A DNA stretch of 64,000 nt from Muscardinus avellanarius (lineage: Eukaryota > Chordata > Mammalia > Rodentia > Gliridae): positions 60,571,894 to 60,635,893 of the forward strand of contig OY726574.1 of the NCBI GenBank assembly GCA_963383645.1. The letters are read 5' to 3'. This document shows, in pieces, positions 23,201 through 33,989 of this stretch; the stretch's first letter is position 1; each line of letters begins with the position of its first letter. The notes below the pieces were generated by a model. It worked only from the letters and a program-made list of their open reading frames with translations, was not told the DNA's origin and searched no databases. The position numbers and the translations under genes are program-made.

Positions 23201-23234
23201 CAGTTAAGCTGGTTGGCAAAAAGTCTCTAAGGCT

Positions 23235-23410
23235 GTGTGTTAGGGGTTACTGCAGATTAAACCCAGGGATGCCCTTCCACTGAGCTAGCTACATCCCAGC
23301 CCTATTTTATTTTGAAACAGGTTCTTGCTTAGTTACGGCTAGCCTTGAACCAGTGGTCCTCTGGTCGCAGCCCGTCAAGCACTGAGATTACAGGCGTGTG
23401 TCATCAGGTC
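23235..23410 (-). repeat. B1-dID SINE (older)
   Basis: gattaaacccagggatgccc to gagattacaggcgtgtgtca. Confidence 0.82.
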
Positions 23411-23636
23411 TCCTGTTTTGTTTTTTTTGTTGTTGTTTTATCTTTTGTTTTGGTAGTACTGGGGTTCCTGGAAACCCTTCTACCTCTGGGTTACACTCCC
23501 AGACCTAGTTTTATACTTTTTTTTATTTGGAAACAGGGTCTCTTAAGCCAGCGTGGCTGGCTTCGAACCTGCGCGATCCTCCCGTTTCCGCCTCCCAAGC
23601 GTGGGGATTACAAGCGTGCGCCACCACGCCTGGCAG
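23411..23636 (-). repeat. B1-dID SINE, young subfamily
   Basis: gtactggggttcctggaaac to gccaccacgcctggc, with an imperfect TSD (aggt.tcctg) on both sides. Confidence 0.92.
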
Positions 23637-23891
23637 GTGTCCTGGTTTCTAAATCTCGTTTTTTTCCGAGCAGAATTCTAGTATTTCAGTGTAAGTATCC
23701 TGAGCTTATTTTATTAGCATTAGATATCTTTACTTCCAAATAAAGTTCTTCTGCAAGTAACACCACCATCCATCTCAGGCAAATTCCCAAGCTCCTCCTA
23801 ATGAGGCTGGAGGCAGGACCTCCTCCTGCTCCTCTGCAGCAGACTCCCACTGGCGAGCCATTAATTAAACCAAGCACTCCCTTCTACTCAC

Positions 23892-24008
23892 CTTCAGGGA
23901 TTGCTCTGAGTCGCGAGAGTGATTCATTGGTCTGCTTAGCAATTTTATCCACTTTCTCTTGACATCCACTTGCTGTAGTTTTCAGTTTACTCAGCTCCAA
24001 TGCAACGC
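23892..24008 (-). CDS. LAMA1: LAMA1 exon: coiled-coil domain I
   Basis: The 117-nt exon encodes VALELSKLKTTASGCQEK and QTNESLSRLRAIPE, matching human IALELSELRNKT and QTNESLLILRAIP. An extra cysteine (GCQ) occurs where human has NRF. The acceptor is tttaaatag and the donor G|gtgagt. Confidence 0.95.
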
Positions 24009-24300
24009 CTATTTAAAGGGGGGAAAGTGGTCCAGTTTAGATTAGCTTGTTAGACAGGTGCTAAGTGACAGCTTCCTTTATCATCCCAATCCATCTGCCA
24101 AGAATGTTCTACAGACACCGCCATATTGAAAGCTTCTCCAGCATGACTTAACGCTGTCTACTGTAGAAAGCAAGAGTGTGTTTGCCTTGCTTGGTCACTT
24201 TTTCTACTTTCCCAGCTGTCTTTCTCAATGTTATTTCTTCTTTAATATCCTGTCCAAGTTTATTAGAAATGGTGGTTGAAGAAGTGTTCACAGCACTCTT

Positions 24301-24515
24301 TTTATTTGCGGGCTGTCCTGGGGATTGAACCAAGGTGCATTCCACCTCTGAGCGACACTTCTAGCCCTGTTTCTTTTTTTCTTTTCTTTTGAAACAGGAT
24401 CTTACTAAATCGCCGAAGGCCTCACTAAGTTGCTGAGGCTGATCTCAAACTCATAATCCTTCTGTCTCAGCCTCCCAAGTACTGGGATTACAAACGTGTG
24501 CCACCACGCCCGGCT
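24301..24515 (-). repeat. B1-dID SINE
   Basis: tggggattgaaccaaggtgc to tgccaccacgcccggct. Confidence 0.92.
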
Positions 24516-24527
24516 CACTTAGTTAGC

Positions 24528-24596
24528 CTGCCTGCCTCCCTCCCTCCCTCCCTCCCTCCCTCCTTCCTTCCTTCCTCCCTTCCTTCCTTCTTTCCT
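24528..24596 (+). repeat. (CCTT)n/(CCCT)n microsatellite
   Basis: Pyrimidine tetranucleotide array between two minus-oriented SINEs. Confidence 0.95.
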
Positions 24597-24797
24597 TTTT
24601 TGTGGTGCTGGGGATTGAATCCGGGGCATTCTATCTCTGAGCTACACCCCAGCCCTATTTTTTTTTCTTTATTTTGAAACTGGGTCTTGCTAAGTTGCAG
24701 AGGGCTCACTAAGTAGCTGAGGCGGTCTGTGAACCTGGATCCTCCTGTCTCGCCTCCCAGGTACTGGGATTACAAGCGTGCGCCACCACACCCGGCT
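24597..24797 (-). repeat. B1-dID SINE
   Basis: gtggtgctggggattgaatc to gtgcgccaccacacccggct. Confidence 0.92.
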
Positions 24798-25200
24798 CAC
24801 TCAGTCTTTCTAAAATAAAAAAAAATTGTTCCATCATCTGTCTGCATAATTCTGATTCACTGTAATACACTTGTGCATGTAAATAGCATAATTCCATCAA
24901 TTTCCTCGCCTGTATCTCATCTTCCTCACATAGCTCAGCCCCATCAGACCCTAACTCCCTGGGCACACCTGGATGCTGGCCACCTTCCTCATCTACACTG
25001 CCCCGCAAGACTCCTCCCTGGGGGCCGACCTTACAGCCCCTGCTTCCTCTGCTTCCTTCTCTCTGACCACCCAACAGAGACTCAACCCAACCTCCTGCAA
25101 GTTTAATCCGTGCTGCTTGATCAAGGCTTTTACTATTTCATAATATACAATCAATGTTAGCAGGGCCTACAATTTTTTGAAAAATTGATAAACCAATTAC

Positions 25201-25411
25201 TACCTTTTTTTTTTTTTTGCAGTACTGGGGATGGAACCCAGGGGCATTCTACTACACCCCCAGCCCTATATTTTATTCTTTATTTTCAAACAGGATCTCG
25301 CTGAGTTGCAAAGGGCCTCACTAAGTAGCTGAGACTGTCCGAGGATGGCAATCCTCCTGTGTCCGCCTCCCAAATGCTGGGATAACAAACGTGCACCACC
25401 ACACCCAGCAT
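25201..25411 (-). repeat. B1-dID SINE
   Basis: gcagtactggggatggaacc to gtgcaccaccacacccagc. Confidence 0.93.
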
Positions 25412-25412
25412 C

Positions 25413-25920
25413 AATTACTACTTAATCTAGTAATTGATTATCTAATGAGAAGCTACCCTGATGCCCACACATGAAGTTCCTTTGTCTGTGTAAACAAAAA
25501 CCACAGCTCATCAACGCTGATGTTAGAGTTTGTGACTGCACGCTGTGCGTTATCTCTACTGTGAGATAACAATGTATATTCTAAGTTGTGCTATTCACAG
25601 AAAAACATAAAAATGTGTACTTATCTAAGTCTCAGTTCAGATAACTATGGGAGAATCCAGTATTAGGCTTGAAAATCATCTGCAAAGGCTATGGGCTTTG
25701 TGCCTGACCTCTCTCCAGGAAGGCACGATGTTCTCGATACATGAGAATATGTAAGATGAAAAGCATACTCTAAGTTAGGAAAACCTGTGTGCTGAGGTGG
25801 CTTCTCTTACGACAGATTCTTTTTGCCATTTTGTGTTACGTTTACAGGATGGCTAGCTCTTACACGCGCCCAGTGATTGCTTCTGAAAATTCTTCATTAA
25901 AAACTCAACTGCATAGGTTT
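25413..25920. other. Intronic sequence, no recognised element
   Basis: Repeat-poor intron; nothing recognised. Confidence 0.45.
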
Positions 25921-26128
25921 TCTTTGTGGTACTGGGAGTGAACCCAGGGGCATTCTATCTCCGAGCTACACCCCCAGCCCTATTTTTTTATTCCTTATTT
26001 TGAAACAGAGTCTCACTGAGTTGCAGAGGGCCTCACTAAGTAGCAGCTCAGGCTGTCTGCACACCACAATCCTCCTGTCTCAACCTCCAAATGCTGGGAT
26101 TACAAGTGTGGGCCACCATGCCTGGCTC
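25921..26128 (-). repeat. B1-dID SINE
   Basis: tggtactgggagtgaaccca to ggccaccatgcctggct. Confidence 0.92.
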
Positions 26129-26628
26129 ATAGATTTTCTTTTTTTTTTTTTTGAAAATCAATAAATCACTATTATTTAATGTAATTATTATTTAATGAGA
26201 GGCTGTAGTATTCTTTTTATTGGTAATCGTACATCTTAATGGAGTACAGGATGGTAGAGGCATACATGCACACATCACTCATTTCAAAATCTAACATGGT
26301 TCTATTGTGTGAGAAAAGGCAAAGAAGCATCAGCCATAACACAGCTTTTCAAGGTGCTGGGAAAATAATAATCAGAAAAATAAACAGAGGAGCATGAGCA
26401 ACCCCAAGAAGACAGCCAGCGAAGGGCTTGGTCATGAAGAAGCCTCCACAAGAGAGGCCTGCCCTGGAGCCAGTGACATCGCCAGAGGAAAACTGGAATA
26501 TGAATGTGCCAACGAACTGCGACACTTGGAGTCTTTTCTGGAAAGGAGGACATTCGTGGAGGATGCTCAAAGACAGCCGTGCCCGCTCTTTTGCGCTGCT
26601 TAGCAACAAGCCCAGCAAAGGTACTGAC

Positions 26629-26722
26629 CTTGGTGCTTCCCGCTGAGGTCTCTGCTCTCCTGCAGAGTTCTGGTACTGCGCTGCAGCGCCTCTCTCCTCT
26701 GAGGAGCAAGGGACCTCAAGAC
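26629..26722 (-). CDS. LAMA1: LAMA1 exon: coiled-coil domain I (diverged)
   Basis: The 94-nt exon encodes VLRSLAPQRREALQRS and TRTLQESRDLSGKHQ. It aligns weakly but collinearly with human SLVSNGKAAVQRSSRF and fills the exact phase gap between its neighbours. The acceptor is tctttcag and the donor G|gtcagt. It is less conserved than adjoining exons. Confidence 0.88.
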
Positions 26723-26931
26723 CTGAAAGACAGAGGGACTTAACATGGGGCCTGCGAGGTGGCCGGGAATCCTGCGGGGGGCAGAGAGAGGGACTCTGTC
26801 TGAAGACCTTCCAATCAGGTTTCCAACAGGAAAGTCAGCAGAGTATGGGAGGCGTCACTCAGTATGTCCAGTAGTAAGAACACAACGTGCAGAATGAAGA
26901 AAACCAGGCATTAGACAAAGGCTTCACAGTC

Positions 26932-27212
26932 GGGCGTGGTGGCACACACTCCCCGTACTTGGGAGGCTGAGACAGGAGGATCGGGGTTCGCAGCCAGCCT
27001 CAGCTACTTAGTGAGGCCCTTTGAAACTCAGTGAGAACCTGTTTCAAAATAAAGAATAAGATAGAGGGCTGGGAGAGTAGCTCGGGACTAAAACGCCCTT
27101 GAGTTTCATCCCCAGTACTGAAAAAAGAAAAAAAAAAAGAAAAAGAATAAAAAATCAGGCTGGGGGTGTAGCTCAGAGGTAGAATTCCCTGGGTTCAAAC
27201 CCCAGTATCTCT
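26932..27212 (+). repeat. B1-dID SINE plus extra ID half
   Basis: Full dimer to about 27135, then a second ID half (ggctgggggtgtagctcaga, caaaccccagtatc) at 27156-27212. Confidence 0.9.
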
Positions 27213-27391
27213 CTCACACACACATATACACGCACGAAAGAAATAAAAAGGGTTTCACTAGGAAGTAAGAGAAATGTCTCACGTAGCTATCAGGTAGCCT
27301 TGCCATTTTATTTTAAAGAATGATGAAGTGTTCCTCAGATCTCTTCAGTCCTTCTTTAGTCTTTATAAAGAAGTGTTTATGACTTAAAAGA

Positions 27392-27511
27392 ATTACAGTG
27401 AACTGGGTGCCGTGGTGTGCATCTGTAGCCCCGGCTGCTCAGGAGCCCAGACAAGAGAATCTGATGAGTCTAGGAGTCTGAGGCCATTCTGGGCAACGTA
27501 GCAAGATTAAT
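27392..27511 (+). repeat. Old 7SL-derived (B1-like) monomer
   Basis: actgggtgccgtggtgtgca, ggctgctcaggagcccagac, ctgggcaacgtagcaaga. It resembles ancient FLAM/PB1-type monomers and lacks an ID half. Confidence 0.65.
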
Positions 27512-27584
27512 ATTAAGATTGAAATGCATATTATATTATGGTAACTGAGGCCATAAACAGATTCCACCAGAAAAGAACGTAAAT

Positions 27585-27626
<42 letters not shown>
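27585..27626 (+). repeat. (TG)n microsatellite
   Basis: About 42 nt of TG, about 30 nt from the 3' end of the next SINE. Confidence 0.96.
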
Positions 27627-27628
<2 letters not shown>

Positions 27629-27649
27629 TTGTGTGCACATGTATATAAT

Positions 27650-27838
27650 CTGAGGAGGCTACTGGGGCTTGAACCCAGACATGTTCTACCTCTCGGCTCT
27701 ACTCCCAGCCCAGTTGAATGTTTTACTTTGAAACAGGGTCTGGCTAAGTTACTGTGCAACTGGCCTCGAACCTGCAATCCTCCAGCCTCAGGCTCCCAAG
27801 TGCTGGGATGACAGGTCTGGGCCACTGTATCCGGCTGT
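27650..27838 (-). repeat. B1-dID SINE
   Basis: tactggggcttgaacccaga to tgggccactgtatccggct. Confidence 0.88.
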
Positions 27839-27942
27839 ATAGGCATATGGCCCAAGCTGCTGGGTCTTTGGCATCTTCTGGAACAATCCCCCACCATGCT
27901 CAGAAAAGGATGGAGGCACCGAAGCGCCCAGGCCTTTCTCAC

Positions 27943-28078
27943 CAGGCTCGTCTTCCTCGCAGTCCCATAAGCGTGGCTGGCCAGTTTCTCTGATTCCTCT
28001 ACCAGATCCCGAAGTTTGGAGTGGACATGGGCCGCGCTGGTGGCATTCAGACTCACATGTTGGACGTTTTTAAGGCTG
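27943..28078 (-). CDS. LAMA1: LAMA1 exon: coiled-coil domain I
   Basis: The 136-nt exon encodes SLKNVQHVSLNATSAAHV, HSKLRDLVEESEKLA and YGTARKTSL. The NVSLNATSAA-like block is conserved with human and carries a possible glycosylation site. The acceptor is gatcaacag and the donor CTG|gtgaga. The reading frame happens to stay open far into both flanking introns. Confidence 0.95.
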
Positions 28079-28424
28079 CTGTTGATCAGAATATTAAGAG
28101 ATGTTATGAGAGTCAAATTTGTGGGTCGGCTCATGAAAATAGTAAGTGCCCATTTGTCGTTTATTTTCAGAAGGCGCCTACTTTCTTTCTCCTTAGGAAA
28201 GTATTTTCGGCCAGAAATAACAATCTCTAGGTCCCTTGAAGCCCCACAGCTCTCTGTGAGGAGCAGCGGCTTCAGCTCCATGATAACACTCAGACTGGTT
28301 CCGTAATTTTTGCCCTGAGAAGAGAATGCCACAGCTTCCCGGGGACAACCATTCCATCATTCCTACCAGACACAGACGCCCTGCACTTTCTCTGGCCTCT
28401 GGTTAAACCCTCCTGCATAGGATT

Positions 28425-28572
28425 GCACAGGTTTGAAACCAGCCTCAGCTACTTAGTGAGACCCTGTTTCCAAATAATATATAAAAAGTAGGTCTGGGAG
28501 TATAGCTCAGAGGTAGAAAGCCTCTGGGTTCCACCTCCAGTACCACCGAAAAATAAAATAAATAAAATAAAC
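28425..28572 (+). repeat. 5'-truncated B1-dID SINE
   Basis: Starts inside the B1 half (gcacaggtttgaaaccagcc) and ends ccacctccagtaccacc with an AAAT-rich tail. Confidence 0.88.
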
Positions 28573-29007
28573 CCTCCTGCACGTGCTGGGCACCACTTGG
28601 TTATATTGGTTACAATCTCTCCTACAACGCACTCATTAATTTTCAAAAAGCTTTTCTGCACATGAAAAGTTGCTGGGTCTTTTTCCTCTAACAGCGAAGC
28701 CCAACTGACACTATTCACTAGCGATGTTGCAGGAGGGTCTGATAACATCCCACGGCTGGACTCCATTCTAACTAGTGGGCAAATCCCATCAGAGCATGTC
28801 AGCTGGCGATGGCGCAATTTCGTCCAGTGCTCTCTATCTAAAAAAACGAAATCTGACAATCAGTGCATCTCTGCCTGCTCACTAACTTCACCTCATTTTC
28901 TTTCCTGTTGACAGTGACTGTCCTCTGCTATTTGATTGGCAACACTGGGTGATTTATAAATAAAAAATAATCGTGCATCATGCTACGATTGCTGGTTTTT
29001 GTTTTGT

Positions 29008-29222
29008 TTTGTTTTGTTTTTTTTTTGGTACTGGGGATATTCAGAACCCAGGGGTATTCTACCCCTGAGCTACACTCCCAGCCCTATTTTTATTCTTTAT
29101 TTAGAAAGAAGGTCTCACTGAGTTGCACAGGGCCTCACTGAGTAGCTGGGGCTGTCCTTGAACCAAGATCCTCCCGTCTCAGCCTCCGGAATGCTGGGAT
29201 TATAAGCGTGCGCCGCCACGCC
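29008..29222 (-). repeat. B1-dID SINE
   Basis: ggtactggggatattcagaa to gtgcgccgccacgcct. Confidence 0.92.
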
Positions 29223-29284
29223 TCCTTCCACAATTGCTTTTGTTACTCTAATATTAAGCAATAAGGTCATCAAGATTTTATTCT

Positions 29285-29470
29285 AAGCCGGGCGTGGTGG
29301 CGCACGCTTGTAATCCCCGCGCTTGGGAGGCGGAGACAGGAGGATCGCGCAGGTTCGAAGCCAGCCGCGCTGGCTTAAGAGACCCTGTTTCAAAAATATA
29401 AAATAGGTCTGGGAGTGTAGCCCGGAAGTAGAAGGACTTCCAGGAACCCCAGTACCACCAAAAAAAAAAA
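29285..29470 (+). repeat. B1-dID SINE, young subfamily, with TSD
   Basis: Near-consensus element with the 13-bp TSD aagattttattct at 29272-29284 and 29471-29483. Confidence 0.96.
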
Positions 29471-29767
29471 AAGATTTTATTCTACCAATTCTTGAAGACT
29501 GAGGTTCTTTTTCCTCTTTGGGAAATGATGACAGACGATGCAGAGAAAGTGTGTCTAGTTCCATTCCTAGCCCTGATTCCGGTGGCACCTGCAGGTGGCA
29601 CTTCTCGGTCACAGCACACGGGCTACACCATCGTCACGGGTCACTTTTCCTTGCTCTGCTGTGGGGCTTCCCTAGCAGCATTCCTCTGACGGGGAGATAC
29701 TTATCTTTCCCCTTCCCTAGAACACACGCACAGAAAAGCACGCTGGCGCTCACACGCGTGGCCTTAC

Positions 29768-29931
29768 TTTTCTAGAACAGCGGCTCGTGTCTGCAGCTCG
29801 GAAGCGTGATGCTCGGCTCTGTAGACAAGGTTGGGTGCCTCTCGTTTAGACATCTGCATGACCAGCTCATCTATGTGTTTCCTGAGATTGGTTGTCCACA
29901 AGAGCAGCTCATTCTGGTGGCTTTCCAAGCG
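29768..29931 (-). CDS. LAMA1: LAMA1 exon: coiled-coil domain I
   Basis: The 164-nt exon encodes RLESHQNELLLWTTNL, KHIDELVMQMSKREAPN and LVYRAEHHASELQTRA, close to human HHIDDLVMHMSQRNAVD. The acceptor (ccgtgtag) has a weak pyrimidine tract. The terminal AA before gtaagg joins C of the next exon to give Asn. Confidence 0.95.
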
Positions 29932-30052
29932 CTACACGGAGAAATTCCTTGTGTAAACACAGGTGCACCTACTGAGTAACAGGCGCGCACGCGGATCGGC
30001 AAACTGTACGACGGTTCCCGGAGCCTTCTGTGGCCGAGGAGCCGGAACTCAC

Positions 30053-30169
30053 CGCTAGAGCCCGTTTTACAGCCTCCACCTGCGTGGCAGCGGCATCTCT
30101 GGATCCTCTTCCTTCAGCGATTAGTGTTGAGATCAGGTTTCCTTCTTTTTCAACCTGCAACTTTCTATC
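30053..30169 (-). CDS. LAMA1: LAMA1 exon: coiled-coil domain II/I
   Basis: The 117-nt exon (39 codons) encodes DRKLQVEKEGNLISTL, IAEGRGSRDAAATQVEAV and KRALA. It aligns with human KKLHVQEEQNLTSELIV. The acceptor is tcgttgcag and the donor GCG|gtgagt. Confidence 0.95.
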
Positions 30170-30348
30170 CTGCAACGAAAGTCACCGTTTAAGGGTACTT
30201 CATCATGGGCAGGCAGCGCCGGAGCTTTGCTGCCTAGAGCTACCTGCTGGAGTCAGGACCCGGGGCTCATCTTGTAGGAAGTGAGAAATGGTTCCGCTTC
30301 CCGGGAGGGTTTGGCCACCAGTCTAACGGGGAAGCTGGGGAGACTCAC

Positions 30349-30559
30349 TGTGAACTGTCTCAGGTTGGCCTTGATGAGGGGCAGCAGGTTGTTGGTCTCC
30401 TGGATCTTCACCTCAGCATCCCTCAGGAGCCCATCCGCAGCCTGGAGCTCACCCTGACGTTTTGAAAGGAGGCGGCTGGCTGTTTCCATTAATACCTTCA
30501 ACTCCTCCTGCGGCGCCTGGAATTTTCTCTTAATTTCTATCAATAAATCTTCAGCAGCA
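30349..30559 (-). CDS. LAMA1: LAMA1 exon: coiled-coil domain II/I
   Basis: The 211-nt exon encodes AAEDLLIEIKRKFQ, PQEELKVLMETASRLLSK and NNLLPLIKANLRQFT, aligned with human AAEDLLSQIQENYQKP. The acceptor is tatttctcag and the donor ACA|gtgagt. Its content is strongly helical. Confidence 0.95.
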
Positions 30560-30721
30560 CTGAGAAATACAAATGTTTCCCAACCTAAGTACAAAGTTCA
30601 TATCTCTGAAAGGATAGTGGAGGGGATTTTTACATGTTCACACCCAGGTTTTCCTTGAATTCGTAAGTGCCATGTGATAACTTCTGAAGAACAGGAAAGG
30701 GTTGTATTTTGTTATGGTTGT

Positions 30722-30956
30722 TTCTGCAGTACAGTAGAATCCAGGGACATTTTACCTTCGGGCTACAATCCCAGACCTGTTTTTTATTATTTCTTTTGAA
30801 ACAGGGTCTCACTAAGTTGCACAGGGCCTTACTAAGTACCTGTTTATTTTTATTTATTTATTTTGTTGTTGTTGTTGTTGTTGTTGAAGTATAGTAGAAC
30901 CCTGCGGCATTCTGCCTCTGAGCTATACCCCCTACCCTATTTTCTTTCTTTTCTTT

Positions 30957-30987
<31 letters not shown>

Positions 30988-31228
30988 CTCTTTCTTTCTT
31001 ATTGCAGTACTGGCGATGGAACCCAGGGACATTCTACCTCTGAGCTACACCCCCAGCCCTATTTTTTATTCTTTATTTTGAAACAGGGTCTCACTGAGTT
31101 GCAAATGGCCTCACTAAGTAGCTGAGGCTGTCCACAAACTGTGATCCTACAATCTCAGCCTTCATTACTTCTTTTGAAACAGGGTCTCACTAAGTTGCAG
31201 AGAACCTCACTACCACACCCGGCTTGGG
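30722..31228 (-). repeat. Cluster of minus-oriented B1-dID pieces
   Basis: Pieces at about 30722-30845, 30886-30944, 31003-31160 and 31161-31228, separated by (TTG)n near 30863-30888 and (TTTC)n near 30945-30999. This looks like serial insertion into SINE tails. Confidence 0.85.
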
Positions 31229-31229
31229 A

Positions 31230-31888
31230 ACAGTTTTCTAAGACAGTGATAGGTTTGGCAGATTTACACTTTTATTCTCAACAAACTGTCTTTGTTTACA
31301 AACTCCCTTACACATTTTAGTTATGGAATTAAAGGAAATAATCTCAGTGAATCTGGACTCAGAAAACTGGGATTACGTTTTGTGTTAATGGATTGCGTTA
31401 ATGAAATTCCACACAATAGGTCCAATGGTTAAATATAACCTGCTAATTCTCTGATTCAATTTGTTGTGCAAACTTTGAAAATTTCATTTAAAATTCCCTG
31501 TAATACATCCTACATTTCCACAAATAACAGATCACTGAGTTAAGATATAATAGAAGGAATAAAAGTTTGAGCTCTAGAACATTAGAATAGCACTGGACGT
31601 TCTCTCAACATACTTAGGTCTTAATCAGAATAACAGTGCTTTATTATGAAGTAGACAACAAGAATTAAAGCCACGTTCCTGAAAAGCACAAATCCAGTAT
31701 ATCTAATGTCTGATCAGGAATCTATCATACCCTATCTCTCTTAGGATATGTAAGATAGGGGTTAAAAACCATCTATGGAATGACCGAATCATGTTGAGAA
31801 AATACAATCCCCAATGACTTGAACGAGGCTAACAGCAAGGAAACACAGCACTCTTAATTAGCTTCTTCCTACAAAATTTACTACATTA
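31230..31888. other. Intronic AT-rich sequence
   Basis: No recognised element. Confidence 0.45.
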
Positions 31889-31889
31889 A

Positions 31890-32077
31890 TTGCTGGGTAT
31901 GGTGGTGTCTGCCTGTAATGCCAGGACTTGGGGAGGTTGAGACAGGAGGATTGCAGGTTCAAGACCAGCCTTGGCAATTTAGTGAGACCCTTAGAAACTT
32001 AGCAAAACCTGATTCCAAAGTAAAAACTAAAAGGGAATGATGGGGGTGCAGATCTGTAATAGAATGTCCCCCGCACA
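31890..32077 (+). repeat. B1-dID SINE (diverged)
   Basis: gctgggtatggtggtgtctg to a degraded ID half ending near gaatgtccccc. Confidence 0.8.
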
Positions 32078-32299
32078 CAAATATGTACATATTGGATTAA
32101 TATTAATGTATGTCCCCCGTACACAAATATATATATATATTTAATAGAGTAGACCTGTGTTCCCAAACTCTGTTTCTTCATAACTGGGGTGTCCCATGAA
32201 TCATTAAGCAGATTCCATGAGAAAAGTTTCTGTGATAAAAGAAAACTCAACTCTACTCCCCAGTTCCCCCCTTGGAAATTTTAATACCCTAAAGCTTTA

Positions 32300-32648
32300 A
32301 AAGTGAGATTAGTCAGTCACAAAAAGTGAAAAATCAGATGCTCTCCCTAATATGAAGAAGCCAGGGAGAAAAAGGGACATAGGAGGAATTCTAGATGGAA
32401 GAGGAGAAACCTTGGAGGAGCAAATAAGGAGGCTTTACTGGGAATGAGGAGAGGGGGAGAGAGAAACTCCCTCATGTGCAAGATGTACGTTCACAAACAT
32501 CAAAAGTCATCACGAAGCCAAACAGGAGGAGGAAGGAGGGAGGGATGGGGAGGGAATTGGGGAGGGGCTAAATGAGTGATGTGTGTGCATGTGTGCCTCC
32601 ACCATCTTGTATCCCGTTAAGATGTATGAATGTAAAGTACCAATAAAT
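32300..32648 (+). repeat. L1 3' end
   Basis: agtcacaaaaagtgaaaaat, then a G-rich purine tract (32524-32568), gagtgatgtgtgtgcatgtg and caataaatta. It shares its final ~130 nt with 3395-3535 and partly with 39345-39410. Confidence 0.7.
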
Positions 32649-32778
32649 TAGAAGAAGGAGAAGAAGAAAAAGGAGAATGAGGAGGAAGAAGGAGGATAAG
32701 AAAAGAGAAGGAGAAGGAGGAAGAGGAGGAAGAGGAGGAGACGGAAAAAGAGGAGGAGGAAGAGAAGAAAGAGCAGAA
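32649..32778 (+). repeat. (GAA/GGA)n polypurine tract
   Basis: About 130 nt of nearly pure A/G directly after the L1 tail. Confidence 0.95.
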
Positions 32779-32779
32779 G

Positions 32780-33385
32780 ACTTGTAGTAAAGAACTTGTG
32801 TCTCTGCATTAGACACTGCGTTTCCCAAACATATCTGGTCAGAGAACCTATTTGTTCATTGATAGGTCTAAAGTTTGGAAATAGAGTTATAAACAATGAT
32901 CTGCCGCATGTCAGAAGGAGTTAACGGCTCAGGCTGGAGCAGGCTGTCTCGGCAAGGCTACAGTGTTCTCAAAGTTAAAACAGGGGCCGCTCACGGCGCT
33001 GTGAGGCCTGGTGTTGGGCGCTGGGGCCGGCTTTTCTTTGGGAGTCTGGCACCTGGGGGTGTGTGGATGCTACATCTCCAGGGCCTTCCCCGGGCAGAAG
33101 CATCACACACACAGAGCATTCTCACTATTGGGAGAAAGTGACCCCTCGGTGGAGAAGCACCCTGCGTGGGCACTCCCGGCTCTGCTGGGTCCTTTCTCCA
33201 GTTACAGCTGGGCACCCCTAATCAGTCTTCACCACAAACTGAACTGTTTGCTGAATTCTGAGAGAACTGGTGAAATTCATAATGTGGTGGTTGTCTGACA
33301 CAGGCAAGAAACACAAGTGGTTTGTGTGCCAATCTGCCCACCCGTGGTTTGGACACAATTGAGCTCCTGCCACTCCTTTCCCTTT
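32780..33385. other. Intronic sequence, no recognised element
   Basis: Includes a GC-richer patch at 32930-33220 whose open frames show no domain I recognise. Confidence 0.45.
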
Positions 33386-33604
33386 CGTGTGTGTGTGTGT
33401 GTGTGTGTGGTACAGGGGATGGAACCCAGGGGCATTCCACCTGTGAGCTACAACCCCAGCACTGTTTTATTTTTATTTTGAAACAGTGTCTTGATAGGTT
33501 GATGAGAGTCTCACTATTTGCTGAGACTGTCCTCAAACCGGTGATCCTCCTGTCTCAGCCTCCCAAGCACTGAGATTGCAGGCATGTGACACCACACCCA
33601 GCTA
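33386..33604 (-). repeat. (TG)n and B1-dID SINE
   Basis: TG array at 33390-33409 followed by ggtacaggggatggaaccca to gtgacaccacacccagct. Confidence 0.92.
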
Positions 33605-33767
33605 CACCACTCATTTTCTAAGGATTATAATTATAATGAAAGAACCAATGATAAATAATTTCAAAAATAATTCATGTGGTTTGAAATGGTATGAATATAA
33701 GGATTATCTATGGAAAATTGGAAAGTAGAGGCCAGAGAACACATTCTGAGTTCTTGTTTGTTTGTTT

Positions 33768-33813
33768 TTGGTACTGGGGATTGAACCCAGGGGCATTCTA
33801 CCTCCAGACCTTT

Positions 33814-33852
<39 letters not shown>

Positions 33853-33985
33853 TTTTATCTTGTATCTAGGTCTTCTCACATTGCTGAAGGTCTTGCTAAA
33901 TTGCTGAGGCTGGTCTCAAACCTACAATCCTCCTGTCTCAGCCTCCCAAGTTTTGGGATTACAAGTGTGAAACACCACAGGCAGT
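33768..33985 (-). repeat. B1-dID SINE with internal (ATTT)n
   Basis: ggtactggggattgaaccca, then (TTTA)n at 33816-33855 between the halves, then the B1 half to gtgaaacaccacaggcag. Confidence 0.9.
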
Positions 33986-33989
33986 CAAA

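Noticed and set aside
24148..24345. A minus-strand frame with coiled-coil-like Lys/Glu/Thr content just upstream of a domain I exon
   Set aside because: It is not needed to keep LAMA1 phase. The exon at 26629-26722 ends with G and the next begins with GC, which join exactly, and no donor or acceptor frames it.
26394..26743. Open plus-strand frames that look like a small gene
   Set aside because: They overlap the antisense of the LAMA1 exon 26629-26722 in several frames at once, none with recognisable content.
27439..28332. A 297-codon minus-strand open frame
   Set aside because: It contains the real exon 27943-28078 but extends by chance through both introns, a SINE and a TG microsatellite. 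The exon has good splice sites on both sides.
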